Source of the DNA: Mesaphorura yosii
Lineage: Eukaryota; Arthropoda; Collembola; Poduromorpha; Tullbergiidae
DNA: 64,000 bases
Assembly (NCBI GenBank): GCA_009869945.1
Contig: WIXG01000084.1
Coordinates: 1-64,000 of the forward strand
Direction of reading: 5' to 3'
Part shown: piece by piece, positions 49,594 through 62,665 of the stretch
How positions within the stretch are numbered: the first letter of the stretch is position 1
How the letters are laid out: each line of letters opens with the position of its first letter
Program-made: the position numbers and the translations under genes
The notes under the pieces: model-generated
What the model saw: the letters and a program-made list of their open reading frames with translations, nothing else
The model's database searches: none
What the model was told of the DNA's origin: nothing

Positions 49594-50126
49594 TGTTTAT
49601 TTTGCCAAAGGAATGGAAAAATGTGCCGTGACCTTTTTGAACACGGGTTAGCTGAATTAAGGTGATAAGTGCAAGTTCTATCTTATTAAGTTTATCTTGC
49701 GTTCGCTTCTAAATGTCTTTTGACTCAAAGATTCTTCGTGACTTGCCTTTAAAAAACTTCCATATCCACAGGAAAATAAGGAAATTTGCATCACGGCTCA
49801 ACTACGCACTGACTTCGTCAGAGAAACCACAAGACGTGTATGGCAAAATTCTCAAGTTTGCCGAGCTTTTACTTCATACAATTGTCGCTTTACGGTGGAA
49901 TTGCCCATGCCAGCCAAATTGTGAAGTCCAAGTCCGTCCTCACGTACACAAGCCGCAAATACGAAATACTGAAAATGTGACGACATTATTGAGAATGAGA
50001 AATATACTGACGCTCTAACAGCCGTCCTTAAGCTGCGTCGCCAGAGAAGAAAGTCCACAAATTAACAAATCCTTAAAGCTTTATTTTCGTTCTGAAATCG
50101 TTTTCATAAAGCGTCACATAACTTAA
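49594..50126. other. intergenic, ninjurin A start to Piezo 3' end
   Basis: 530 bp. A plus-strand ATG frame of 101 codons (49713-50018) has no family resemblance or extra support, so I do not call it. The region should hold the ninjurin A promoter and the Piezo 3' UTR. Confidence 0.4.
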
Positions 50127-53100
50127 TTAATTCTGAACAGCTCGTGGCTCCACTTCTCCTTGTGACGGCTGATCTTCCACTTTAGGTCGAGTCCATTTGA
50201 TGAGGGTTTCAGGAGATCTGTATAAGAATATTAGTTTCGCAAAGAGATCTTCTTCCAAGGCCAATTCTCCCGACTCACGAACAAGATAAATGTCCAAGCA
50301 AAGCTGCAATTTGCAAAAATATGCAAATGTGAGAAATGAGGTTGAAACGTTTACACCTCAATGTGGCGTACCTGGAAAATTCTGTCAACATTTGGCATGT
50401 CATCAAACATGATCAGGAAGGAAATGCCTGAGAAGAAATTGCGAACGAATTTACTGGCAACAAGTACTAACGTAGTGTATAATCCAATGATCCTACAAAA
50501 TAGCACGATTTTAGTCTCGCATTCTCTTCCAAATTCGGAAACACAAAGCTTTGCTTACCCTCCTCCAGATAAGAACGTGAGTGTTGAGGGAAACGCTTTG
50601 TCATTGAACGTAAATAAGCTTAGCACATTTAGTGGATCTCCACAAGAATCCAAGGGTAAAATGTGAGTTGGTCTTATGTCACACATTTCTTTAATATCCC
50701 ACCATTCTTCCAGGTAAGTTCCACTTCCGCCCAAAGCTTTCTTCAGTACAAGGCTGATATTTCGATAAGTAAAGTACAGGTCAGGAGGATGGTCCACTTG
50801 GAGCATTGTTGGAACAGTTGTTTTCCCCGTATTCCACACACGCAAAAATTTCGGAAAGATTCCATTGAACACGACAGGTTCAGTGTCGTTTTCACCAGTG
50901 GAGTTGATTGCCTGCACGAGACTATTACGAGCATCGCCTCCAGCCAAGAGAGGAATTTCTCTCTTGTCTTTCGCCACGATTGCTTTATCGCTGTTGCTCG
51001 CATTGGGTTTGATTGTCCATGTGAGCCGTAGCATAAGAGGTAATGCTGTTGGAAACATTTCGTTTCAGACCATATGATATGGAGTAAACAAAGGCAAGAC
51101 ATCGAACTTACTCGAATTCAGGTCATCAATCAGTTTTTTTTTCGCAGGAGGTGAGATTCCCCATACAGATTCGGAGTTGCCGCTGATCTTTGCGACGACC
51201 ACATCATCATAGTCATAACCACCCAGAAAATTCAGGGCGGACCTCTCATTTTTGAACACTTTATTAAACTGATCCCATTGATTGGAGCTTGGGCTGTAGA
51301 TTCAAGTTACATTAAAATCTGAATCACCTGCCGCATTTAAACTTTGTATCTGTTCACTTACACTGTCATGGACGAAGACTGTGTGGACATCGTGAATATC
51401 GGTTGGTAACTTCCAATGCTCACTTCGAGAGACACTTCATCTGGCGCATTCCGCAAGCCAATTGTATTTCCAAGAGCAAATAGGACGAGTGGAAACCAAA
51501 TGATGGCGATAATTATAAAAAGCGACGAGCCTCCAATCGCGTATTTACTCCAACGTGCTTTGGGGAGGCCTCTCCCTTGTGGATACTCCTTTTCTACGCG
51601 ACGTTGACACTGTAAAACACATCAGTATTCTTAAAGGCTCAAAAGCAATCATTCATTTTTAATCTAATCTAAATAACCTTCAACTGGAAAATGTGAGCAA
51701 AAATATCTTCCAGTTTTAGCCAGTCCGACAAAGTCATACTCGTGTCTGTCCAAATCCAATCCATCAGAGCTCTTAGCTCAAACAGAAATGGAACTGCCAT
51801 GAATCTGCAAATCAAAAATTGTACAAAATAGTGCCAACCAAATGAGGTCATCAGTTCACATTCATAAAACCTCGCACTGCACATACCCTTTGAACAGGAA
51901 CATGTTTACGTAATTATACTTTTTGCATAAAAAGTTGCCAAGAATTCTTGTCGGATACCCACATCGAATTTGGTACGCCGAGAGTAGTAGATAAATACAT
52001 TTAACTATGTACCAAAGTTGTGGTGCAACTGCCGCATTGAAATCTCTGTAAAATAGATCAGACATTAGCATGGTCGTACCAAGAAATTACTATACCTACT
52101 TCAAGAACCTCACCTTTCAGTCACCGCAGGAAGAAGAAAGAACATCGCGATATGAACTAACGTTACGAGAAAGATTTGGAAGAAGAACTTTCCAAGAATG
52201 TACTTTCTTAAGTACAAAGCTCGATCCACAATTATCAGAGCAAATTGCAAAATAATCATGACTAGAAATGGAACAGGAACTTTGTTCTCCTCCAAATACT
52301 TTGAGACGTCTCCAGACTGCGACTGGAAATTAAAGAAAGCCTAGTATTAACTTCTGGCATCAGTCGTGATTAAGTGCAACTTACCCCAAAGGAAGCAAAT
52401 CCAAATATGAGGACAAGAAAGTTGAAGAAGTCACACATAAACATGTATGAATAGACATCGATCTTTACTTTGTATTCGAGGTTCAGAATTTGATTGAAGA
52501 AATCTCGAATTGATGACAAATATTGCAAGACGCTAAAGAAAAATGTGAAACAATGCAGTTACGATTGAAATAAAGTTAGTGGTAATTGCAACATTGAACT
52601 AAGATATTTACCACATCTTAATAACAGTCGGAGTCAGACCGGGAACTACAAGATTCTTGTCACAATTTGGTGTTGAGTGCTGCGATGAATTTGTCAGTGG
52701 CTCGCTTTCTGCCTGAATCATTATGTTCACTTCCCCGTTACTTCCATTACTATCATTTACGTTTTTCCAAAGTCCAAGAGATTTCAACATGTATCTGTAG
52801 AATACATACGTGAAGCCGTAGCTCATACCGCCACTCTTAATGTGTCAAACAGTCAGTCACAATCCAAAGAATGACTCACCGGTGAAAGAAGACCACCATC
52901 AAGAGAATGACGTCGTACGTTGCGTATCTTCCAACTTGTTTTTGAATTCCTAAAATTTTCGGAGGCGAAAAAGGATTTGACTTTGTCGTTTTGATTTCTT
53001 CTTGCCAGGAGAAGAAGTCGAACTGAAACAAGTACTTTATGACGATAATTGCCTGGAAAGAAAGCACAGCTTGAAAATATCCGTTGGCATATGACAGCAA

Positions 53101-56100
53101 TCGCTTGATGTGTACCTCGGTATATGCGATGATGGTTACCCAAAACGTTTTCGTTGGTCGAGGCACTGATAGAGAGCCCCAAAGTAAGACCATAAGAGGC
53201 AGAGGTAGACTTAGAATGCTAGCAGAATTAATTTGGTTCAAGAATATGATAAAGTAGCATAGCAGATCAGAATGTGAGATTATGACGTAAGCAAGAGCTA
53301 TCAGAAGAAGTACAATGGGAGGGTATCGCTCCCCTTCACTACTGATTTCAGATACGCTAACTTCTTCAAGACTTCTGAAAATATTGATGAGACGCAGTTA
53401 GCATGTGACAAGGCCAAGGCAGGCAAGAATTAATAGTTAACGTACTCATCGTCGTCAAGTGGGTGACTTGGACTAGGCTTCTCAAGGACTGTCTCCAGAT
53501 CGTCTTTACTTTCGCCTTGCTCTGATTCGAAGCTTGCTTGCTTCGTCAAATCCACTAAAACATGCGGTTCTTGTCCAGTCTCAATCAGGCTCTTCTGTCC
53601 CGGCGATAACGGAGTGGGGATTCCTTTCTCCTATGAATTACACCGGTTACAAATGTAATCGAGTTCATACCAAGTTTTTTGCTTATTTTGTGATCTTACG
53701 TTTGCAAGTTTTAACATTAACTTTTCTTCCGCTAGACTTCTGGCTACGTGCCTGTAGTCCTTTGAGAATTTGTTCAAATACGCAGTCATGCTGGTCATGA
53801 CTGACTCAAGAAACGCCCAAGCGAATTTTAAGTAGCCAACGAGCCTCCTGATAAGGGTTGGCTTATACGGTCTCGTGGCCTCAGGCGGAGCGTCCTCGTC
53901 CGAAACAACTCCAGGTTCAGGAGGCGGAGGTGGTGGCTCGTCACCGCCGCCACCGCCAGCTCCGCTGCCATCACTTATAGCAAGTGGAGCTGTATCACCA
54001 CCCGCTCCTTCCGTGACAGGACGTCGAGAAACGCGCTACAAGAAACAGACAACCATTGTAAAGTGTTTGGCATTGCATTTAGTTTCTTGTGGAATATCTA
54101 ACCTGGCGATCTTTTGAAGTGAAACTCTTCCTGGACAACCTTCGCTTTCTACTTCGTAGTGAGCTGGAAGGCTGAACCGAACTTTCATCTATGCTGCCGT
54201 CGCGGATTTCACTTGATTGTCTCGCCAATTTGGCCATTTCCGCTGCTGTTTCAACGTCTCCTGACTTCAGTGCTGAAGCCATTAACTAAAAGTAAATTAC
54301 ATGAAAAATTTCAGTTATCAACGCAAGTTAACTTCGATTGATGGTGGCTATGTCGCTAAGTACCTCCGATACAGTCATTCGGCCTCCTGTACCCAGCCCT
54401 TCTCTCTCGTCTTCGTTTTCTTCCTCGATGCTATCAATCATGCCCATCGCTTCTTCCTCTTCGTACTCGTCAAACATGTAATAGTCGCCAGATCGAATTG
54501 CTGCAGATAAGATTCAACTTTAGCCCCTTATAACATCTACCATGAACTACCAGAATAACTCCCAGATAACCAAACAAACTTGAAAGATGCAACACAAGAC
54601 AACATGCGAAATACATGTCCAAATCCCGTCCCAATCAAAACGAAACCATACCAAAATTCCGACTAATGCTACACAGTCGAGCAGAAAGCAGGTCAAGAGA
54701 TCGAACGAGAAAAAGGAATGTACATGTATGATGGCTAAGAGCAGGCGACTGAGTCGTGCTACTAAAACATCTTCGATCTCCTCTCTCTAAATGCATTTGG
54801 ACACCGGCACCAATTCTAGTTGGAGGAGGCGAAAAGACGGGGAACGATTCATCAGTAGGGCTAAAGTGTGGAGGATGAAGAGACCCTCTGTGGGCGTAAG
54901 TAGGTGGCTCGAAAAACCCGTCAACTGAAATAGTATTCGTGGCAGTACTTGGAGTTGGCGTCGGATGTGTAAACACCGCGAGTGGTGCTTTTGGTTCCGG
55001 AATTGCTTCAGGAATGAGATTATCATCAGCCAGTGAGATCTGGGACGACCCAATCATCGAAGACGCTAAACAATTCACAGGCATGGACTTTGAAAATTAC
55101 ACACGCACAAAATGTACATTCTACTCAAAAAGTTGACAAAAAGCAATGCAGAGCAGCAAAGGTAAGTGGTGAGGTGAAGGTAAAGATTTACATTCACATT
55201 ACGTCTACCAAAGTTATTCCAAAATCATGTCGCATTATCAACATTGATTTACAAATGCAACCCCACCACAAGACTCCATAATAATGAACCCACCCATAGC
55301 ATTCCGCTTCCGCAAATTTTCATTTGTTACGGACTTACCATCAAAATGATTGGACATGGCTTGGCGTTTTCCTTTTTCGTGAATGGCCTTAATTTTGTCC
55401 ATCTTTGTCTTGATCTTTTCCAGAACCTGACGTTCTTGGGCTTCTTGTTGCTTAATTTGCTTTTGCTTTAATTCTCCGATCAGCTCAGCTCCTCTAAATA
55501 AAGAAAATACGAGACTCGTACTTCCCTTGATTGTCCATCGTATGAGGCAGTGGCAGCACATTTGTGCTGCTGTACGAACCTCGAGGCTAGCTGATTCTGT
55601 GCTTCAGTATCTGTCCTTATATGGAAGAAATAGTAGCTGTTGAAAATCCTTCTTTGCAATAACAAAAAGGCGAAGGCAATGCCGTCCCATAATAAGCCAG
55701 CTTCCTCATGAGGTAGTCGGCATTGTTCATTCGGGTCTGTAGAGCAACAAGATTATTCTTGCGCTTGTTCTGTTCAATTCTTACTCAATTCCTAAGACCG
55801 TAATACCTATGACAGGAGTAGCTCTTAAGGCCACAGGTCCGAAGTTCAGGCATGCAATTCCAAAAATTTGGACAACCCAACAGTAGTCATTGCCAGTCAG
55901 AGCTTTGGCAAAGACACACCCAACAAGTTGAATAATTGATTTTGAGAAGACAACAAATACATTGTATCCAAGCAAGAAGTTCCAGCTGAAAAGTCAGTAT
56001 CAGTTCAATGTACTGAGAAATATTTGTGAATTTGATTACGACTGACATTGCATACCTTTTGATTATGGAACGCCTTGACCTTAAATAGAATTCATTTCCT

Positions 56101-59100
56101 TCCCAAAGGAATATGAAAGAACTAATTAAATATCCGAGTGCGAACACATTTACTCGTGTCGTTCCAGTCAAGAACACAGTCAGAAGAGTAAACCAGTAGA
56201 AAGTTAAGAAAACTCTTCGCTTTATGATGTCCAGCCACGACCTTCAATGGATAGACATAGTGTCAAGGCAAACCCTTATTTGAAACTGTTAGCTCTAAGA
56301 TTAAACTAACTTAGATGCTGTTAAGAAATCTGGAATTGGGTTTTCACTAGGATGAATGTATAATTCCAGGCCTAGCTCTTTGTTGCTGCCACCTCCATAA
56401 TTCTCCATTGTCTTTTCAGTCCAGAACACACGCTGCTGCTGGCATGCGAATAGAAGCAGGAAGAAGTCAGCTAGAAATTCCACAGTAATGTGTAATTAGT
56501 ATCGTTTTTGCTCGTTTAGTAGAAGACCATTTTCTGACGTACGAAGCAATCTCGCTGCTATCGGAGGATTCAATAAATATGGTAGAAACAGCCAGGACTT
56601 CAATTCAGGATCCTTAAAGTATGGCCAGTATTCCCACGGGTATTCTGTAAGATTGAATAACGTTGAGTTTCATCTTGAAAACTGTACGCTAATGGCTGCA
56701 CTGTCTACTATACCTGGACATAGAGAAGGAGGTAGCCCAATGCAGGCCAAATATTGGATCGGAAGAAGAACGGCTATGAAGCAAATAAAAGGCAGCCAAA
56801 TTGTTGACAATCTGCTTCGACTCATCATGAACATTGGTATTAACCAGAAGGAATACAGGACTGAGAAGACATCCAGTCGTCTCCCGATCACGACGACCAT
56901 CGTAATTAATGTGATCTAAAACAGACCGACATGAACAAATGAGTACCGTTCACTTGTATTAAGCAGATGGTGCCAGACTACAAACCTCGACCCCAAATTT
57001 GTAGAAGCAATAGTTTGCCAGGTATTTCAGACAGGGTATCAAATTCTTATCAGCATCAGTCCTTTTAATATTTGGGAAAAGGATTCCAAATGTCTTTAGC
57101 CCACTATTTTGTACAATAGCCTTGATTGTGAACACAAGAATTAAGCCTACAGAAGACAATAGACACGTCTAATCTTTGCATTAGTCATTCACATCACGTT
57201 TAATGACATCAAGAGAGTGGTATAATAATTACCAATGTAGCCTTTCAACAATTCAGGGAGATTAGAACTTTTCCTCAGGCCCAGCCACTCCGCATTATTT
57301 TTGGTCGTGTTTCCTTGTGGGAACGAGCAATTGTAGCTCCATTGCTCATGAACGATGTAGTCAATTTGGTAAATCATTTTCGCCAGAAGCAAAATCGAGA
57401 TGTAAATCGAACAAATGTGCGTTATCAACGGTTGCACTGATTCCGATGTCAGTGCACAAATGACGGCAATGAATATCATGAAGTGGAGGGAAGACGGCTG
57501 TAAGCATGATTAGTTTCCAGTTCACATCTTCGATATTGGTAATTAAGTTAAAGACACTTACATCATACACCGTTAGAAGGAATGCGGAGAAGAACACAAT
57601 TTTGAATATGTGCACATCAAGAAACCTCCAGATGAAATTGGATGCTATTTTATAGTATTTGGATATGAATTCTGCAGCTCTTGCCCCATGATAATTAGCA
57701 TTGGCGATTAAATTCTTTGTGTTGAAGTTGTCAATCAGTGGTGGTGGAGCAACTACCGTCGGAGTTCTTCGGTTGCTGTCTTGATCCAATTCTCTGCATT
57801 TATTAATTGAAGTTCAAACATTACATGCATGCACGCGAATTCCGAAGCAGGTCCTTATCGATACATCCTGAAGTGAACACGAACAAACACGACCGGCTGC
57901 AGTTAATTTTTCAATGAGCAATGGTGGGAGTCTATACGAGTCAAGAAAGTACACTCGTTTTCCCTGTGACGTACTGGCTAATTTACATCTTAATAATATG
58001 ATAATTCCGACTTGACCTGGATGCCCGCCAGTCCTCACAAAAGGAGAAAGAATGACTCTCTTTGCTCGTATAAACTCCCATCATTGAAAAACTTAGATCT
58101 ACCAACAGCGTGCTTGTCGCATGTTGGTGCGTGACTATTACGTTGTAGCTATTCAGTTTGAGGGCGTATACATAAGGATATGGAAGGCACGAAATCATAA
58201 CGGTGAGGAGCCATAAATATATATACTAACCTTCGCCTTTCCGATAACAGCAAGAAGTCTCGGTGAAAGTAATGCAACTGAATGACAGTAATGACCAGAA
58301 AGAAAGTTGGAGTGAGAAGTCGAATGAACAACGATCCAGTTGAATAGGTTTCCAGTCCAATATCCTTTTGCCTGGTTTTAAATTTTAAGTAAATCAGTGT
58401 TTCAAAGAAAACCTTGAACAATTACGACAATTAGTCTTACAGCTGAGCAGGGATCCCAGTGTAATTCGTCAAATATTCTGGTATGCCCTTGAACTGGTAG
58501 GTGTAGATCATTATGAGAACAAACATGGAGTACACGATCACAGACAGCCAAAATATGTACATCATTTTTCTCCATGCGGTGTAAGATAGCTGTTAACAAC
58601 AGAAAAGGATTGTAACGTTAAATCGGCCAATATTCCCAATACTGATCCAGAGCACTGGACAAAGTCAAATACGAATAGCCAGGAATACCTGGAAGGTCAA
58701 TATAAACCCCAGGAATAGCGCCATGTACACAATTCTGTACAGCACCACTTTCTCTCCACCCAGACCAATCACGAAGAGCATGACCTGAATGCAACGCATA
58801 AAAGCAAAATAAAAAAGATTAATTAGACGAAAGATATAAGGCACATGCAGATTTCAGAGTCCAAACAGACTAAAACGTACCGCAACAATCCATATCCAAA
58901 ATCTAGTCATCACTTGTCGCAAAATTGTGCCGAGTCTCATCATTGTCGGAGTTTTAGTGTGCAAGGGAATCTCCTGAGGAAGCATTGATTGTCGGCGTCG
59001 TTCCTCCCGCCGCTCTTGTTTCTCCAGTACGAATTGCTTCAGGGTTATCCAGAACATTAAGGTGAAAGCACTCTGTAAGTGTACCAGCAGAGAAACATTA

Positions 59101-62100
59101 GTTCCTGGTACGGTAGCGATATCACACCAGGAATGGCAGGCATTGATGTTACCTTGATAAGAATATGTTTCCACGGGTTAAGTTCCTTGACAAAGCCGAT
59201 TTCCCCGAGATCAAAGCCATTTACATTGCTCGGCAGTTCGACATCCAAACTATAGACGTACTGCGCCAGCAATAAAAGCTCGGCATAAATAACCAGTCCA
59301 GGTGACGCGAGCAGCATCGCCCTTCTTTGGTTTGGTATCATCCACAAAATGCAAGCTCCAATTAGCAGAGCAAATGTTAGCCAAGAGTGATAAGTGATGC
59401 TCCAAGCCATCATTATGATATTGGTAGCCACGTACGAGGATTTTGCAAACAGATCGAAAATATTGAGTAAAGTGGTGAGAACGTAATCTTCTTCATCGCT
59501 TTCATTCTGTCCAGATGGGATATCGCAGGGTGACTGCGACTGACTAGTGCTTGCCTGCTGACTTAAAACTGTCGTTTGGTGCCCATCACCCGCACCAGCT
59601 TCCGCGCCAGATGTTGCACTATACCGTCGTGGCTGTGGCGAAAACGTCATCAACTAAAATTAGATAATTTTGAAAGACATGTTAAGCAACGGCTAAACAT
59701 TGACAAAGTATACAAACAGGATGAAATGCGTGGAAATATAACTTTTACAGAGGAATACGTCAAAAGCATTAAAAATCTGATTATGTTAATGGAAATGGAA
59801 AGTTGCGGAACAACGGAGAGCAGCTTCACAGACGTAAGCGTAATAAATAAAGTTGATAAAAAATTACAGGCGTTGACTCGTGGGCCGTCTGATTTCTACT
59901 CAGCGAAAGAAAGTTTGTGATTCTGGATAAAGGCGAACCACCAACAAGCCCCTGATCCTAATAAAATAAAACATTGACCAAATGTAGCATGATAGCATGA
60001 ATGTGGATTTGTGGAGCACGAGAAAGTAGAACTCAAGAATATTACAATACAAACGTTAGTCGGATTACGGCTAACATAATTAAAATATTAAGCAATCAAC
60101 AGGAAAATAACAAGCGTCGAAAGCTTCTGCCCTCTACAAGGCTACAGAAATGTGAACTTGATACTTTTCGGGACGACTTCCAACGAATTGTTGCTCTTCT
60201 TCCTAAAACCGGCTCTTCTCTCGAATTTCGCGAGCTAAAGGTATTAGTTGCGATCAAGTGGTCCTTTCATTTGTTAGAGAGCAGCATGAAAAATCAGAGT
60301 TCAGAGGAAGAAGAATGTTAGTGAGTACGTACATTGCTTCAATCAAAGGGCAAGAGCATTAAGAGTATGACTTTGACTACGGTATTTCTGCCTGGCTTCT
60401 ACTCAACCGCACCTTCCTTGCTATACATTATACAATGTAATCTAGAGTAAAACAAACGGCAATTATAATTTACCTCCATTACCTGATCTTGTACAGCTGG
60501 TGGAGACAACAACTGTTGAATCTGGTACACGACTAAGTGATATAAAATGAGAAGTGCTACCGGCTGAGCAAATGAACTCCATTCTAATTTGCTGAATTTC
60601 GCAACTCTCGGGTCAATATCACAAATATTATGGTTGTCAAATATTTTCACGAGGCCAGCCAATCTGAAATTGCAAAATCTTTAAGATTTAGCATCCACAT
60701 TTGAACATTTTTGAGCAGAGGGGCGGAAATTATACCTTGCCCACACAGACTCCGCGTCCACGAGTTCCTGACCCCATTCGGTTTGGTAGCCAAACACTGC
60801 CAAGATTTGACACACGCAAATAAACGCGGTTAGAATAAATAGTAAAACGAAGAGTCTTCCAGTCAGTCTGTAGCATAGCGCCCAGCAAGTTGCGCAGAAC
60901 AGAAATATCAAATAGTAAACTGATGAGACGACGCTTGGCTGCAGGGATGAGGTTACGCATAAAGCTAGCAGTAGGAAATAAGTTCCGATGGATGAGTTCT
61001 TTTGCTGCTGCACTTCTCGAACTGTGGCATTGTTTGTTATCGTGATGTACACAAAAAGAGTTCCAACTAATGCAAACGCATCTGGAGCTAGCCATCGCAC
61101 CAAACTGGTCCAAGGTAGAACATTGATACGTATGAATCCAATGTGTCGAAGTAATTTTTCAAGTGTCGAACCTAAGAAGAATGGCAAGCTCAATTAATTT
61201 ACGGTTACGGTGAAGGCATTCGGGTGACAATGGCAGACGCGAGATTCGGCATCCTGACTTACAATCTGGAAGAAAGTTCCCGTAAGGTGGAATTGAGAGC
61301 AGGACAATTTGAAACACGATTTGTGCGATGACGACTAGGAAGGTTATTGTTAGTGTTAACTTCAAGAATCCATGTGTGTGGCCACGATTCAGGTTGTATA
61401 CGGGCAGATATGGTATGTACAGATACAAAAGTAGGTAGACGAGTGAGAGAAAGCATGGACGAAATATGATACCTGTAAATATCAACACAAATAAATCAAA
61501 TCACATGTCGGATCAGTCATATCAAATTTATCAGTAAGCAGCCAGCAATTAGTCTTTCTAGGAAGCGTGTCGTGCCGTCTCCCTTCCGCCTCTTTCATTG
61601 TCTCAATGCATGGAACCACGAAATGGCTGGTTTGAACGGGTTATAGTATCAGACGAAACTAGAAATGTCTCGTTCTTTGCTTGTTCAACAATCAACTAAA
61701 AAAATATATTCGCGTGTCGATCCTCATGAAAAGTCACACGGAAGGTAGTTTCCCTCCGAAAACAAGTTTCTCTTTCTGTCTGACGAATTATTCCAGTTTT
61801 TTGCACGCATTACACTGTGTTATTGTGCTCCAGCTCCAGTTTCACGTTAGGTCAGTAGTCAACGGGCGGTTCATAATATTGAAATTATGACGGCCAGAAA
61901 GCCGAGATAGCGATCTGTAATTACAATGGCTTACTCTTTTTATAAGAGGTGACAACCGAACATGCGAAGGAATGGAGATTACTTCAGTGATGCATTATGA
62001 CGATTACAATTTGCAGGAAAACGCACGCATGAAATGTCGCATGCAAGTTATACAAAACTTATAAAACTGGAAAATGAGGGCCATGCTGTCGGGGTGACTT

Positions 62101-62665
62101 CTGATACATTCAGGCTAACTTTCCGTTAGTCGTCCCAGCGGTGGCTGACCATTTAGGTTTGGATTTGACTATTTCACTTCAGTCAATGTAATTGCGCGAT
62201 AAGCTTGAAGGATTAAATCATGATGATGAAATGTAGTCAAGAACCCGTATTATTACAGTTTTGTTTGCCCTCATGTTAGGGCTCTTTAGCTGGACTTATT
62301 CAGAATCATTCCGACACTGCACTGTTGGGAGTCAAGCCGTTCTTGAACCTTATTCCAAGTAAGCGCGTGCTGCCACATATTAAACTCTTTCGCGAAAACT
62401 TGGATAGGAGTGGTAAATGTCAAGTCAAACTTCGTGAATGAAAGCAAGCAAAATAGTTCGAACAGTTCCAAAATGCCTTTGTGCTGAGATACGCTGGTAC
62501 ACATTTCAATGAAATTAACTTACATTGCCGACTGCTCGCTTGCATTCTAAATTAATGTCTAATGTAATACATAGAATTCGACTTACCAATTATGAGAATA
62601 ATCGGCAGAAAGATTCGGATTGAGACTGTCGTGATCCAATCATTCTTTTGTGTTAGTCGTGACAT
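50127..62665 (-). CDS. Piezo: Piezo mechanosensitive ion channel (about 36 exons, about 2450 aa)
   Basis: Trimeric mechanically gated cation channel of the plasma membrane. I traced exons from ATG 62665 to TAA 50127. The first are 62587-62665, 61263-61472, 60736-61171, 60483-60663 and 59153-59653. The last are 51362-51609, 51112-51293, 50559-51045, 50372-50492 and 50127-50303. Phases close throughout except that the donor of the exon beginning 55065 (near 54.81 kb) is not settled. Landmarks: [16 protein letters not shown] (N-terminal blade); [61 protein letters not shown]; the PFLFEL anchor motif before [20 protein letters not shown]; the C-terminal extracellular cap (51.04-50.56 kb); the pore helix [17 protein letters not shown]; and [17 protein letters not shown] at the C-terminus. 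A disordered Gly/Pro- and Asp/Glu-rich cytosolic segment lies at 53.5-55.1 kb. The gene looks intact and about normal in length. Confidence 0.95.
59650..59920 (+). other. unexplained ORF inside a Piezo intron (first of two)
   Basis: Plus-strand frame ending at TGA 59918-59920, opposite Piezo. The part outside the Piezo exon (from about 59654) reads as protein-like sequence of roughly 85 residues rich in Lys, Glu and Met ([17 protein letters not shown], then [17 protein letters not shown]). An overlapping AATAAA pair follows at about 59957. I recognise no family. It may be an exon of a nested gene or a chance ORF. Confidence 0.25.
60001..60321 (+). other. unexplained 106-codon ORF inside the same Piezo intron
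   Basis: ATG-to-TAG frame of 106 codons on the strand opposite Piezo, within the roughly 830-bp intron 59654-60482. Composition is Arg/Lys/Glu-rich and helical ([20 protein letters not shown], then [14 protein letters not shown]), ending SSEEEEC. With the ORF just upstream it could form a two-exon nested gene. No domain is recognised. Confidence 0.3.

Noticed and set aside
49713-50018. 101-codon ATG ORF between ninjurin A and Piezo
   Set aside because: No recognisable domain, no splice or conservation evidence, and it lies where the Piezo 3' UTR and ninjurin promoter are expected.
57361-57789. 142-codon continuous minus-strand ORF
   Set aside because: It runs two Piezo exons together through the intron 57498-57561. 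The spliced reading keeps the family sequence and the unspliced one does not.
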